Source: Acanthacorydalis orientalis | Taxonomy: Eukaryota; Arthropoda; Insecta; Megaloptera; Corydalidae | NCBI GenBank assembly: GCA_034766995.1 | Contig: CM068318.1 | Coordinates: 40,034,456 to 40,098,455 of the forward strand | Length of the DNA stretch: 64,000 nt | Direction of reading: 5' to 3' | Shown here: positions 44,352 through 57,302 of the stretch, piece by piece | How the letters are laid out: every line of letters starts with the position of its first letter | How positions within the stretch are numbered: position 1 is the first letter of the stretch | Notes under the pieces: generated by a model | Databases searched by the model: none | What the model was told of the DNA's origin: nothing | What the model saw: the letters and a program-made list of their open reading frames with translations, nothing else | Program-made: the position numbers and the translations under genes

Positions 44352-44832
44352 ATTAGGCTGGTGCAAAAATAATTACGGTTTTAACGTATCGAGTATAAAT
44401 ATTTATTTATCAAAATAAAGACCGTTGGCCTGCACACATTTCTCCCAACGGGAAACAAGTTTGTTTATTCCCGCAAGATAGAATTCTATAGTCCTGGAAT
44501 TATAACGAATTCATTGCAAGCCCTTTGAGCTGATGCTTGATCTTTGAAAAACTTCTCTCGCAGGAAATCACACAAATGTTTAAAAAAATGATAGACTGTC
44601 GGAGACAGGTCCAAAGAATAAGGTTGGTGAGGTAAGGATTCATAACCCAGTTCATTCAATTTTTTTAAAGTCATTTATGAAACGTGTAGTCGAGCGTTGT
44701 CATGAAGAAGTACTGGTTCTCTTCTTTTGACTAGTGCTGGCCGTAAACGATGCAACTTCACATGCATTTTTTCAGTTGTCTGACAATATTTTTCTGCTTT
44801 TATCGTTTCACCGAGATTTAAGAAGATTTTCA
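44352..44832 (-). mobile_element. Mariner family A relic, 3' half
   Basis: The left border ATTAGGCTGGTGCAAAAATA is a family A end. On the minus strand the coding sequence reads LLNLGETIKAEKYCQTTEKM (44830 downward), RREPVLLHDNARLHVS then MTLKKLNELGYESLPH, SLDLSPTVYHFFKHLCDFLR and AQRACNEFVI. The second catalytic Asp (HDNAR) is kept. The third position, 34 residues later, is Val (SPTVYHF) as in the copies at 8573 and 49312. A stop follows HVS. The 5' half of the element is missing. Confidence 0.88.
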
Positions 44833-44924
44833 AGATTTTTTATTAACTATTCGTTATTAAATTTATATAAATATATATGTTTCTCTTTCTCTATTTCTCT
44901 CTCTATACATATATTTTTATTAAC

Positions 44925-45145
44925 AGCTTCTGTTAATCCACTGCTGGATAAAGGCCTCTTCCATGATTTTCCATTTGGTTCGATTCAGTGCCTCTCTTTT
45001 CCACAGATTTTCAAGAAAGTTTATAATATCCTTATCCTATCTGTTCATTGGTCTCTCTCTGGGTCTTTTTATATTCCTTGGTTCCCAGTCAATAATTTCT
45101 CTTGTACATCGGCTGTCTTCTCTTCTTGCGATGTGCGGGACATAT

Positions 45146-45152
<7 letters not shown>
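44925..45152 (-). pseudogene. RTE-clade LINE ORF C-terminal relic
   Basis: The minus strand reads YVPHIARREDSRCTREIIDW, EPRNIKRPRERPMNR, a stop, then NFLENLWKREALNRTKWKIM and EEAFIQQWINRS. This is the C-terminal signature of RTE-type reverse transcriptase proteins (GH-x-ARR-D-RW...W-PR...RPRGRP...A-(D/N)R-x-W...EEA(Y/F)-x-QQW). Only one stop codon is visible. The endonuclease and RT domains lie outside and are absent. A TA tract follows directly at 45153. Confidence 0.75.

Positions 45153-45195
<43 letters not shown>
45153..45195. repeat. (TA)n microsatellite
   Basis: TA repeat adjoining the RTE relic. It extends the open frames reading through it. Confidence 0.95.
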
Positions 45196-45198
<3 letters not shown>

Positions 45199-45304
45199 TG
45201 CAAATTATCCACAAAAAACTTTATAAAACAACATAAAAAATGATCTACTTGTAAGAATGTTCATATAAACATACACACACAGATATATATATATATATAT
45301 ATAT

Positions 45305-46725
<1,421 letters not shown>

Positions 46726-46757
<32 letters not shown>

Positions 46758-46893
46758 TACATATTTTTATATAAAAGTACATTATATTAAAAGTTGAAAT
46801 AGTTCGTCTACTTTTTATTGATTCCCAGCATAAATTGATATTCCTAAATACTACTTTTTTCCAATTTTATATATTTATGGTACATTTGAATAT

Positions 46894-46935
<42 letters not shown>

Positions 46936-46954
46936 TATATATTAATATATATAT

Positions 46955-46994
<40 letters not shown>
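46726..46994. repeat. TA tracts at both ends of an AT-rich spacer
   Basis: TA repeats at 46726-46753 and 46901-46994, the second with ATAAAATATAT interruptions that make it partly self-complementary. Confidence 0.9.
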
Positions 46995-46996
<2 letters not shown>

Positions 46997-47265
46997 CAAC
47001 ATACTTTATATAAAATCAGAGTAAGAAAGATATATGTAGTTTCAGATGATTAGTCTAGAGAGCAATTCGGACTCGTATGTTTACAAATATAAATTTTCGA
47101 TCTGAAGACACAATTTAAAGAGTAATCCTTCGAGTGCTATATTCAACAATTTATAACTGTAAAAGAATGTGTAAATACATTGCAATGGGATACTTTATAC
47201 GAACACGATCAAAAATTAAATTATATTAGAGTTTCTTTTATTTTCTTTTCTTGACAACTAGTTTT

Positions 47266-47268
<3 letters not shown>
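46995..47268. other. AT-rich spacer
   Basis: No recognisable feature. Confidence 0.3.
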
Positions 47269-47310
<42 letters not shown>

Positions 47311-47385
47311 CAGATAGATAGATAAATAGGTAGATGGATAAGTAGACAGATAAATAGATATACAAATAGATAATATAAATGATAA
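47269..47385. repeat. (TA)n followed by degenerate (GATA)n
   Basis: TA repeat to 47306, then GATAGATAGATAAATAGGTAG-type tetranucleotide repeat. Confidence 0.93.
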
Positions 47386-47804
47386 TGTAAATAACTGTGA
47401 ATTTATACGGAATTTATAGAAGAAATATATGCAATTATTACATCTTATTCAACGAACAGTGGTAAAGTCTAATGAAACCACTTAATCGTAATGAATATAT
47501 ATGAATTATTATAAATTATTATTATTACTTTAAAACTGTAAGTCTACAGCTTAATATTATCAACAAAATTAATTAAATGCATGTTATTATTTTCGATTTG
47601 TATATGTCCGTATAATTTATACATTCTGTACGTATACTAAAGATAATTCTGAAAATTTCAACTTCCATTTAGATACATTCAATAATAAAACTGTCCTTTA
47701 CTAATATTACTAATATTATTTCAATAAAATATTAACAAAATCGGCAGAGAAGGATCAACTGTAAATATATTTCTGTCAGTCTACATATTAAAGGTTTCTC
47801 TCAC
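47386..47804. other. AT-rich intergenic sequence
   Basis: No recognisable feature. Confidence 0.35.
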
Positions 47805-48077
<273 letters not shown>

Positions 48078-48339
48078 CTCGTATTAATCGAAATCCATTT
48101 AAAATTTGCCGTACGAATAGAATAATTCTTAAATAAAAATGTATGCGAAAATTGTTTGACTGCTAAAATATTCTATGCAAAATATCAATCTCTTTAATAT
48201 CTCTTCGTTTAAATACAAACTGGAATAAAAATGAAATTAAAAATACAATACCGTTTGAAGTATATAAATTTGATACGAAGTTTCGAACATGCTAATTCTT
48301 ATCACAATCGTTAAATTTGTTCAAAAAAAAAGAGAAGAA

Positions 48340-48910
48340 GAAAATCCACCTTCCGGGTTCACGAACTTGTATCCACAACAAAAGTTCACTTCAACAAATA
48401 ATGAATAATAATTCAAAAGTTTTTTTCCGCGTACTGCATTCGTACAAAAACTTCCTCAGAGATCAGACTATCAATGTTTGAATTAGTTAGCCCGCCCTAA
48501 GAATTTCACATCGCGTCACATCTGTAACACGATGCCGAACAGAACGCTGTACTTTTTCGATTTAATAATACCGTATATCGTGCCCGCTCGCTCTCTCTCT
48601 CTCTCTCGCACGCACACACACACACTTTCGTTTTTTTTTTTCGTCCGATCGATGTTTAACGAAATGTATATTTACTGGTCAGAGATCGCTTAAGGGTCCC
48701 AACCCAAACGTGTGTAAGTTTTCAACTGGGACGTCCAGGAAAAAAAGAATGTAACTTTTTTCCCGTCGAGCTGATGGCGCTGCCTGCTATCTAGATGTTC
48801 TAAGTTTTTACACTCACATTTTGTGCGTAATAATGAGTTGCGAATTTCCGTAAAGGAGACCGCGTTGAAACGGAGCGCCGTGACGGTACGACGCTATAAA
48901 AATCATCTTC
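48340..48910. other. GC-balanced island with CT and CA repeats
   Basis: Complex sequence with CG dinucleotides, a (CT)n/(CA)n block at 48588-48625 and GATGGCGCTGCCTGCTATCT at 48774-48793. The last fits the GATGGCGC-type core of insect CTCF-like sites, but a single match is weak. No coding frame or transposon was recognised. Confidence 0.3.
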
Positions 48911-49017
48911 CACATTCTACATGATATCGCATACTTGATTATTACACGAACCTAATTTTATTAACGTTTACGATAACATTCAACTAACTGAATAGTTGTT
49001 ATAAAATTCATACATTC

Positions 49018-49089
<72 letters not shown>

Positions 49090-49118
49090 ATGCAGGTATA
49101 TGTATATATATGCACCTG
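49018..49118. repeat. (TA)n microsatellite with interruptions
   Basis: TA repeat with GTATG and GCAGG interruptions at the right end. Confidence 0.93.
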
Positions 49119-49311
49119 TATATTCTTGACAGTACTTTACAATACTATGAAAATCGCTACTCATTAACTTTGCATTCAAACTCATGACATTTAATAACTG
49201 TCACGCTTCTCGACTACGAATAGATTTGTTTTTTATTCCAGTACTTGAATTTGAAATTATATTTCAATTTATAAACGTACACATTTAAATATACTGTAAT
49301 AAAAAAAATGT

Positions 49312-50425
49312 ATTAGGTTGGCGCAGATTTATTTAGTTACCGTCATCTTTTATTAAAGTCATGTGATAAATCATTGAAAACAATGAAATTATATTATTGA
49401 TTTCAGATTATGTCTATTGTTTTCATTCCTTAGTATTGTTGGATATAACCCCTTAAATTAGCCATGGAAAAAATGCACGCGATTTTGTTCTATGAGTTTA
49501 AACTGAGATGTACACCAACAGAAACTGCTCCAAATATCAAATACGTTTTTTGTGAAGTCTCAATTACTGAACCTACACTAGTTTCAAAAATTTCGTAACA
49601 GAAACGAAAGCCCTGATGATGAGGAGGGTCGTGGACGTCCTTCAGCTGTAAACAATAATGATTTAAGAACCATTATTGAAGCGGACCCACGTAAAACAAA
49701 CCTTAAAAAGTGTCAGAAGAACTCAATGTTGAAGATTCAACAGTTATTTGACATCTGGGCCTAATTAGGAAAAACAAAAAAGCTGGATAAATGGGTGCTG
49801 CATGAACTAAATGAACTTCTAGCAATTCGGCGATACGAAGTCTGCCCTCCGTTTCTGTTGGATAACAAAAATGATCCCTTTCTTGATCGCATTGTCACAT
49901 ATGATAGAAAGTGAATTCTCTACAACAATTGAAAACAGCCATTACAGTGACTATACCGAGGGGAAGCACCAAAACTGATTCCTAAACTAAAGCGTCATAA
50001 AAAAAAGATTGGATGTGGTCGGCAAGTGGCATCATTCACTACTACTTCTTAAATCTTGGTGAAAAAATAACAACAGAAAAATATTGCCAGGAAATTGAAA
50101 AAATGCATAAGAATTTGCATCGTTTACGATCAGCATTATTGAATCGAACAGGATCAATTCCCCTTCATGACAACGCCCGACTACATGTTTCATAAATGAC
50201 TTTAAAAAATTAAATGAACTAGGTTATGCATCCTTACCTCGCCCACCGTATTCTTTAGACCTGTCTCCGACAGTCTATCATTTTTTCAAACATTTGAGTA
50301 GAATTTCCTACGAGAGAAGATGTTTTCAAAGGCCAAACATCAGCTCAAAGCAGCATCAATATAGAGGCCAGCATTAGTCAATCGAAGAAGACCAATTCTT
50401 CTTCATAACAAAGCCCGATCGCATG
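49312..50425 (+). mobile_element. Mariner family A, near full length, lacking its right end
   Basis: The left end ATTAGGTTGGCGCAGATTTA is followed by untranslated sequence that aligns with the copy at 8573-9869. An ATG at 49464 (MEKMHAILFYEFKLRCTPTE) begins the transposase. Blocks follow in order: EEGRGRPSAVNNNDLRTIIE, KLDKWVLHELNEL, IVTYDRK* (first Asp region), WSASGIIHYYFLNLGEKITT, IPLHDNARLHVS (second Asp), LDLSPTVYHFFKHL (Val at the third catalytic position) and KAKHQLK. After about 50340 a second copy of the LLHxxARSHVS block appears (50367-50425), so another family A fragment is joined on. Multiple stops and shifts. Confidence 0.87.
50013..50195 (+). pseudogene. Mariner family A transposase, central catalytic part
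   Basis: 60 open codons inside the element at 49312, running from MWSASGIIHYYFLNLGEKIT through TEKYCQEIEKMHKNLHRLRS to IPLHDNARLHVS. This is the segment between the first and second catalytic Asp of mariner transposases and includes the second Asp. The frame ends at a stop just before the MTLKKLNE-like segment, which resumes in another frame. Confidence 0.8.
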
Positions 50426-50429
50426 TCTC

Positions 50430-50902
50430 ACAGTGCATTTTTCGGTCTGTATTTTGGTAACATAGATTTTGGTTTTATTGTTAATTTTATTTCAAATCGT
50501 ACTATTGAATAAAAAATGGAAAACCAGCAAATAAGAACAGTTTTCTGCACAAGTTCAAAACGGATGGCAAAGCAACAGAAACTGATCGTAAACTGAACAG
50601 TGCTTTTACTACGAGTGCTGTTAAGGAGCGTACGGTGTATTGGTGGTTCCAAAAATTTCGTGCTCAGGACGAAAGCCTTGAAGGTGAAGAATGTCACGGA
50701 AATCCTTCTTCAGTTGATAATTACCAACTGAAGTAATTAATTGGATTAGAACCACGCACAACAATTAGTGAGCTTACACGAAAGTTAGACGTTAGTCATA
50801 CGACAGTTCTGCATCACTTAAAAAAATTATAAAAATAAAAAAGAGAAAAATTTATATGAATTTGAAGGTCATAAACCGCAATTATGTTTCTACCAACCTA
50901 AT
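50430..50902 (+). mobile_element. Mariner family B deletion derivative, lacking its left end
   Basis: It begins within the family B 5' untranslated region (GTGCATTTTTCGGTCTGTAT). The ATG at 50516 starts MENQQIRTVFC, followed by the DNA-binding domain with shifts (ERTVYWWFQKFRAQDESLEG, SVDNYQLK, TRKLDVSHTTVLHHLKKL). It then joins directly to the 3' end (TATGAATTTGAAGGTCATAA, TACCAACCTAAT). This is the same HTH-to-3'-end junction as in the other derivatives. Together with the preceding family A copy, the locus has a family A left end and a family B right end. Confidence 0.88.
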
Positions 50903-50916
50903 AATAACATATATCT

Positions 50917-50917
50917 A

Positions 50918-50981
<64 letters not shown>
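50917..50981. repeat. (TA)n microsatellite
   Basis: ATCTATCT then uninterrupted TA repeat. Confidence 0.96.
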
Positions 50982-50982
<1 letters not shown>

Positions 50983-51373
50983 CTGCATGTATGTAAAATA
51001 TTATATTAGATAGAAAATAAAGATTATCACTCTGAAAAGAGTTCTGTTTGTACACTCTACGTTCCACTTTTATCAATTCTCAATTGAATATATTCCCAAT
51101 TGAGTCAACAGGCTGATATATGGTGTGAACCCACACGTTTAAATCAACGCCAGTTGTAATTGATTCATAAGATATCCTAACCTGATCTGTTCAGATTCAA
51201 TGAGTGTTTATCCAACAATAACATTTTGAAATTTCTGAATAAATACAAATGATGTACCAATATATTCTAACTAAAACTATATTGACTATTATTGGTAATA
51301 ATTGTTTTCTGTAACAACAAGTCATTTTCTGTTATAATTATTTTACAATGTTATTGTATTCAAAATACGTTTC

Positions 51374-51419
<46 letters not shown>

Positions 51420-51973
51420 CATACATTCATACATATATATATATAGAAGATAACAACACATTTTGAATTTATTGACATACTATAATAATAATCTCAACCT
51501 GTAATAATATGTAAAAATATTATTCAGTAAGTAAAAATAGTGTCAATTTTGAAATATTAACAATTAATATATAACGTTATAGACTTTTTTTGCTTTTTAC
51601 TATCAAAATGTCTGCTCAGCTGTTTATTAATTTTTTGGGTTCAGGTAGGCTATCAGTAAAATAGTTCATAGTGTGGAGATCTTATAGCAACGTGTTGTAG
51701 ATTTTCAAGTTCATTATAATTGTACAATGTAAAGTTAATGTCAATTTCTCTTTTATATATCACATTGTTTATTTTTATATGTAGCTGTTTGTTAACTAAA
51801 AGTCATCATCATTGAAAGTTAATTATCATTCTTTTTTTGAGTACATCCCATGGTTAGATATTGTACAAGTTGCCGAAATAAATGTTCATGCCAGCGGTGC
51901 TGGCATTCCGAATGCAAAGGGTTAAAGCTGTAATTGTTTTCATTCGCTAATTTTATATTACCTTTTTATTATT
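50982..51973. other. AT-rich sequence with a TA tract
   Basis: TA repeats at 51379-51415 and 51433-51446. The rest has no recognisable feature. A more complex patch at 51850-51930 was not assigned. Confidence 0.35.
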
Positions 51974-51987
51974 TAGTAATTGATTTT
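51974..51987. repeat. 14-bp target-site duplication, left
   Basis: TAGTAATTGATTTT, identical to 52681-52694, flanking the LINE insertion. Confidence 0.95.
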
Positions 51988-52680
51988 CAAGGTTGATTTT
52001 GGAATGCAAGACATCTCTCGGCAGACTGGCTTTCCAGAATGAGGTTCACCTTCTGTGGGTGCCGGGTCATTCGCACATACGGGGGAACGAAATAGCGGAC
52101 AGACTGGCCTCATTAGGAGCTAGGTCCGCAGTGGAGGGGTCAGAGCCCTTCGTAGGGCTAGCGAGATGCTGGGCCAAGGACGCCATTCGGGAGTGGGTCG
52201 AGTCAGAACACTCAGAATGGTGGCTAAAGATTGACGGTTGCCGTCAATCCAGGGTATTCTTAGGCCAGGCCCCAAATAAGGACTGGACCAAGAGAATCTA
52301 TACAAGTGGCAGATCCTTCTCTCGACTCCTGATGCGAATTGTCACAGGACACGGGAGACTAAGCTACCACGAACATATACAAGGCCGAAGAACGGACGGG
52401 AAGTGTAGATGGTGTGGAGAAGGGGGCAACGAGATCCCCATTCACCTCCTCGCGGAATGTCCGGTATGGGTCAATTTAAGGCGACGACGGTTTGGAGAGT
52501 TTCTTCTCAACGAGCCCGAACTAGGGTCTATAAACTCGGGCAGGCTGATAGACTTCTGGAAGGAAGCGAGACTTCCCGAGTAGTTTTGATCAGCCGAGGG
52601 AAGGCATAATGGACTTCGATTGTAAGTACCGGGAGGCTAGATAGATTCCTCCCCCCTCAAACATAATCTATCTATCTATC
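51988..52680 (+). mobile_element. 5'-truncated LINE (I/R1-like) with (TCTA)n tail
   Basis: A 693-bp insertion between two identical 14-bp direct repeats. It is much less AT-rich than its surroundings, codes for the end of a LINE ORF2 and finishes with ATCTATCTATCTATC. A variable target duplication, 5' truncation and a simple-repeat 3' tail are the hallmarks of target-primed reverse transcription. The intact duplication and open frame suggest a young insertion. Confidence 0.93.
51993..52583 (+). pseudogene. LINE ORF2 C-terminus: RNase H end and CCHC motif
   Basis: 197 codons open to a stop at 52581-52583, without a genuine start because the 5' part is missing. HLLWVPGHSHIRGNEIADRL (residues about 19-38) is the end of an RNase H domain, with the His of GH and the Asp of NEIADRLA being active-site positions. 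A helical stretch follows. CRWCGEGGNEIPIHLLAECP (from about residue 138) is a Cys-x2-Cys-x9-His-x4-Cys zinc-knuckle-like motif, common near the end of ORF2 in I- and R1-like LINEs. RT and endonuclease are absent, so it cannot move by itself. The frame itself carries no visible damage. Confidence 0.9.
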
Positions 52681-52694
52681 TAGTAATTGATTTT
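52681..52694. repeat. 14-bp target-site duplication, right
   Basis: TAGTAATTGATTTT, identical to 51974-51987. Confidence 0.95.
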
Positions 52695-53580
52695 GAAAGT
52701 TTATATGCTGACTTGTCAACATAAAAAATTGAATCCTATATGAATTTAAAGTCATAACTCTTCTCCTTGAAATCACTATTTGAATTTTTTTCACATTTGT
52801 TGCAAAAATTCAAATAGTGACTTAAAAAGACAAGAAACATAACTTCAAATACAGATACGTAGATAGGGAGCAAATTACAATTTCGGTAGGAATATTTTTT
52901 TTACATATTTTAGTTAATCGAATTAGTATTTGTATTTTCATATTCATATTAATGAATTTTCATTTGGAATCTATGAGATAAAATCAATGTGTTTTTATTA
53001 TCTTTATAATTTCTTTCCAGTTTCAAAACAGCTCAAACACTGACTAAAATTGTTTTGATAAATAAATTGTTTTTTTACACAAACAATAAAAAAAATATTT
53101 TTTAATTCAAAAATGTTCAATAAATTATTATTGATGTCTTTTATTGTTTCTTAAGTGGCAATACCATTATCCACACAGTAACAAAAAATTATATAAATCT
53201 AATTTTATTAAAAAAAATTCTACGCTATAAAAATCAACGTCATAAAAATATTTATAGTCGTTTTTCCAAAAAAAAATAACTCTTTTGAATACAAAATATG
53301 ATTTAAAATCAAATAAATCTTAAATAAATAGAAATAAAATCACATACGCTCACATAGAATTTTAAGTCCAACGTAAACAGTGTTTTTTTATAAAAAATAT
53401 CACGGATTTTATACAAAATACAATACATGTTTATTTTGTCGGTGATACTGCTATTTGTAGAAAAACGATAACTCTCCATTATTTGAATAAAGTTTAAACT
53501 TTTTATGACATTTAAAAAAATATTACTTTAAATAGTACTACTAGTAGTTTTCAGGTTTAAACTCAAACGTATGAAAAGAA
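52695..53580. other. AT-rich intergenic sequence
   Basis: No recognisable feature. Confidence 0.35.
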
Positions 53581-53645
53581 TTATATATATATATATATAT
53601 ATATCTATATATATATATATATATGTATATGTATATATATATATA
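53581..53645. repeat. (TA)n microsatellite with interruptions
   Basis: TA repeat with ATCTATA and ATGTATATG interruptions. Confidence 0.95.
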
Positions 53646-53894
53646 GTTAATTTCAAACAAATCATTTAAATATAGTACAGGATGGAATAAAAATAACGAA
53701 CGGCTTTGAATAGTTAATATTTTTTTTTGCCTAAATGTTTTTTTATCTTTTTTCAGAATTTTATAAATAAAATTTGGATAATTTATCATGGAAATGTACA
53801 CGACGGAATAACGTACCAAAATAATTGATTTTATTTTGAAAATCAACGGTCAATTATTATGACGTAGCGAGCATATCGTCGTTATTTTTATGTT

Positions 53895-55150
53895 CTAACA
53901 GGACCATCTGAGTCAATGATTAATCGTTTGGTTGTACGTTTTCGAAAACAAGGTTCAGTCGGTAACTGTACAGGATTTGGAAGGTATAGTTCAGCTTTAT
54001 CCGAGGAAAATATTCAACGTGCACAGGAGAGCATTGAGCAAAGTCATGAAACGACAACCAGAAGACGTTCAACCCGACTTTTCTGGTCGTATTTAAAATG
54101 TTCCTATATAAAATGTTGCTTGTACAAGAACTAAAGCCAACATTTTCAGCACCGTTTTAATTATTCAATTCATTTTCCCCAATAAGCAGAAGAAAATAAT
54201 GAATTTATTCACAATTTAATTGAGCGATGAACTTCATTTCCACTTAAATGACTACGTGGACAGACAAAAATATAGAATATGGGCTAGAGAGAATCCAAGA
54301 GCACTTCAACAGCGACGATAACACCCACTTAATTGTACTATTTGGTGCGAAGTAACGTCCGAAAGGCTTATAGGCCTGTATTTCTTCGAAAATGAAGACG
54401 GTACTTGTCAAACTGTGCATGTGTATGTGTAGTTGCAGCTGCATTGTCATGGTAACGAGACGTTGCTCAGTTACACAAACAAGTGTATCCTTTGTTAATA
54501 ATAAATAAACGGTATTAGTTTTAGTTTGTCACTCGGCATTTTTATTTTGAGTTCTGGAATACATTTACACGATCAGAATATTTTATCCGTTCATTTTAAT
54601 AAAACAGTACTGCTGTAGACGTAAATCAGGCTTAATATACTTAAATATACTTATACTTTTTTAATATACTTATAGTTTTCAAGACCAGCTATTGATAATC
54701 GTCCACAGACATGGTTTCAACAAGATTGAGCCACAGCAAGACTCGATATGAAACTTTTATAGGACATTTTTGGTGTAGACATTATTTCAAGAAACAGCGA
54801 TTTTAACATGCCTGCGCGTTCGCCTGATTTGAGTATTCCTTATTTTCTTTGAGGCTACTTAAAAGAACGTACATACATCATTAATAAAAAAAACATCCTG
54901 CAACTAAAGATCAACATATGAGAAGAAATTCGAACGTTGTATTCAGAAATTCTGAGAGGAATGATGAAAACAGCCGTGGAAACAGCTCGACTTGGTGAAG
55001 CCGAAAATGGGAATCATTGACATAACGTCATTTTCATGTGTAAACCGAAAAAAATTTCCCATCCTCGTACTACATTTTGTGAAATAAAAAAAGATAAAAA
55101 TATAACAAAACAAAACAAAATATTAATGTTTTAAATCCCTTCCTCCTCTT
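53895..55150 (+). mobile_element. DUF4817-type Tc1/mariner element relic with an internal insertion
   Basis: Conserved blocks in order: MINRLVVRFRKQGSVGNCTG (53916), SALSEENIQRAQESIEQSHE and TTTRRRS (second helix-turn-helix region), LSDELHFHLNDYVDRQKYRI (first acidic block; intact relatives read SDEAHF), ARENPRALQQR, TIWCEVTSERLIGLYFFENE, then after about 240 unrelated bases TWFQQD*A (second Asp), MPARSPDLSIPYFL and GYLKERTYI, and the 3' end shared with 21366-21560. The unrelated segment (about 54430-54680) is a probable insertion. Stops and shifts are frequent. It is the most complete member of this group here. Confidence 0.8.
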
Positions 55151-55411
55151 TGCACCATACTGCTAAAACTGCTAATCAACCAAATGAGTTTTGAATAAAA
55201 CTGTAATAAAAATTAATATATAAATATGTTTTATTTATAGATTATATAGTAATATCATCTGAATATCTACTACAGCAAGCTAAACCTTTTCATTCTTTCT
55301 AATCCGATTTTACATATAATGGTTTTTAGTAAAAGTAAGATTATCTTTAACGTTTCTACAAAGATGTCTTATACAGAAAATCTTACAATCGACTAGTTAA
55401 TAATATTGTAA

Positions 55412-55416
<5 letters not shown>

Positions 55417-55450
<34 letters not shown>

Positions 55451-55580
55451 CACACATATGTGTGTATGTGTGTCTATATGTGTGTGTATGTATACATGTG
55501 CGTACATATGTGTGTGTATGTGTATCTGATTGTATGTGTATGTGTGTGTATATGTATGCATGTGTGTGTATGTTTTAGAA
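55417..55580. repeat. (TA)n followed by (TG)n-rich microsatellite
   Basis: TA to about 55446, then TGTGTGTATG-type repeat to 55573. The open frame 55460-55645 is a Cys/Val/Tyr repeat translation. Confidence 0.95.
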
Positions 55581-56983
55581 ATCGTTTTATTCTTTCTAAA
55601 AAATATTTAAAAAGTAAAAACGATAATCTTTCTCTGACGGTTTAATCCTATTGGAAAAAAGTCTTAAATAAGTATCATAAGAAAAAAAATACACAAGGCG
55701 AACAAAAAATGTATTAAACATTCTAAAAAGCAAAAATAGATTTTATTTTTTTTTGAATTCTCGTTAAGAAAAATGAAACTGAATTTATTTTATAAATTGA
55801 CGTGATCATATTTAAGGTTCTTGTCGATAAAACTTGTATTTTTAATAAAAAGGAATCGACTAATGAACTCACTAATTATTTTCAATATGAAGATAGATAA
55901 AGCTTGAAAGAATTATAAATATATTGATTAATTAGTTACAAACTTGACATGTTCTCAACTACCCGGTTACAGCAGTTCTTTTAAATCAATAAATAATTGA
56001 CTTTGTACTGGGAAACGTCAGAAAAAATTGATGATGGTTATTTGCGGAATAAAACTTTTTTGAAGAGGTTCTTTCGCCATAACCACATTGAAAAAAGTTT
56101 AATACGAGTATGAAATATTTGTAAATTTCCAATTCGTAAATATATATGTTATTTATGGATTCGAAAAAGTGTTCTACTCAGAAATACTTGTCAACATGAA
56201 CACAATTAACACTTTTTTCTTTACCGACTAACAATCAAATCGGAAAACTTTGTCAATTAATCTAGTTTATAAATTAGGGAGTGAGCGGACTGAATCGAAA
56301 AAGAAACCGGCTTCAGCATACGATTGAATACAGCTATGTAGAATAACGTGAAATTAATTTTTAACTAATATTTTTGCCTGGAATGTATTTCAAGCGGCCA
56401 ATATTCATATACCGTCAGTGCAATAGAGACAGCAAACACGTAAAATAGAGCAAGAGAGATGGACACTCGCGATAAAGTTTTTAACGAGTGTTAACTTTTC
56501 GATGAGTTTTTAAATTAAAAAGTTGCTTTAAAATGAAATGAATTAATTTGAAATACTAGTTAAATTGTTGTATATGTATATATGTATATTTTTTTCTTCT
56601 CTATTTTTTCTGTTTGTTCTATTTTTGTACGAGAGTTTCGTTTAAACATTTTTAATAGAATATATAATAAGTTTTCAAAAATACAGACTTTTTTAATTAA
56701 ATTTCTATCGTTTCATTTTTTTCCTGTGTTGTATCTGTTTACCTACAGTTGATGGAACAAGTTGTTCAATGCACTTAGAATCTTGTTTAAAATTTACGAG
56801 ATATTTTATAATACTTTAACACTTTGAGTAACGGCAGACAGATTCTGGTAAAATCCACACAATTAATTTTATATTAACTACACGGAATTACTGTAAATCT
56901 TACATCAATGAACTACAAGTGTACCAAATAATCCATAAACATTGACCTGAAATGCTGAATTATGAAGCAATATTATTTATATT
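55581..56983. other. AT-rich intergenic sequence
   Basis: A patch at 56280-56470 is more complex but unassigned. No other feature. Confidence 0.3.
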
Positions 56984-57290
56984 GACGAGGGCGGTTTGAA
57001 GAGTAAATTGGTTCGTGTACACGTTGAGGAAGTGGGAGACAGCTGTATGTGATTGAGCACAGTTTCATCTCTTTTAGTAACACATGTAAAGTTGTAAATT
57101 ATACCGCCATTAATTCTTCGTTTGACAGTTATTTCAGCTCAAGTGTTTAGTGCGAAATTACAATATGGATAAAATTGGAATTAGAGATCTGATGTAATTC
57201 TTTTTTGGTAGTGAAAACACCGAAGGAAATCCATGAGAGAATATTTCCTATATTGGATGAATCTCATTCTTCCTATAAAACGTTTAGACT

Positions 57291-57302
57291 TTGAGTGAAT
57301 GA
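57291..57302. repeat. 12-bp target-site duplication, left
   Basis: TTGAGTGAATGA, identical to 57937-57948. Confidence 0.88.

Noticed and set aside
44734..45198. 154-codon plus-strand frame
   Set aside because: It is antisense to a mariner relic and an RTE relic and ends in a TA tract. The minus-strand translations explain the sequence better.
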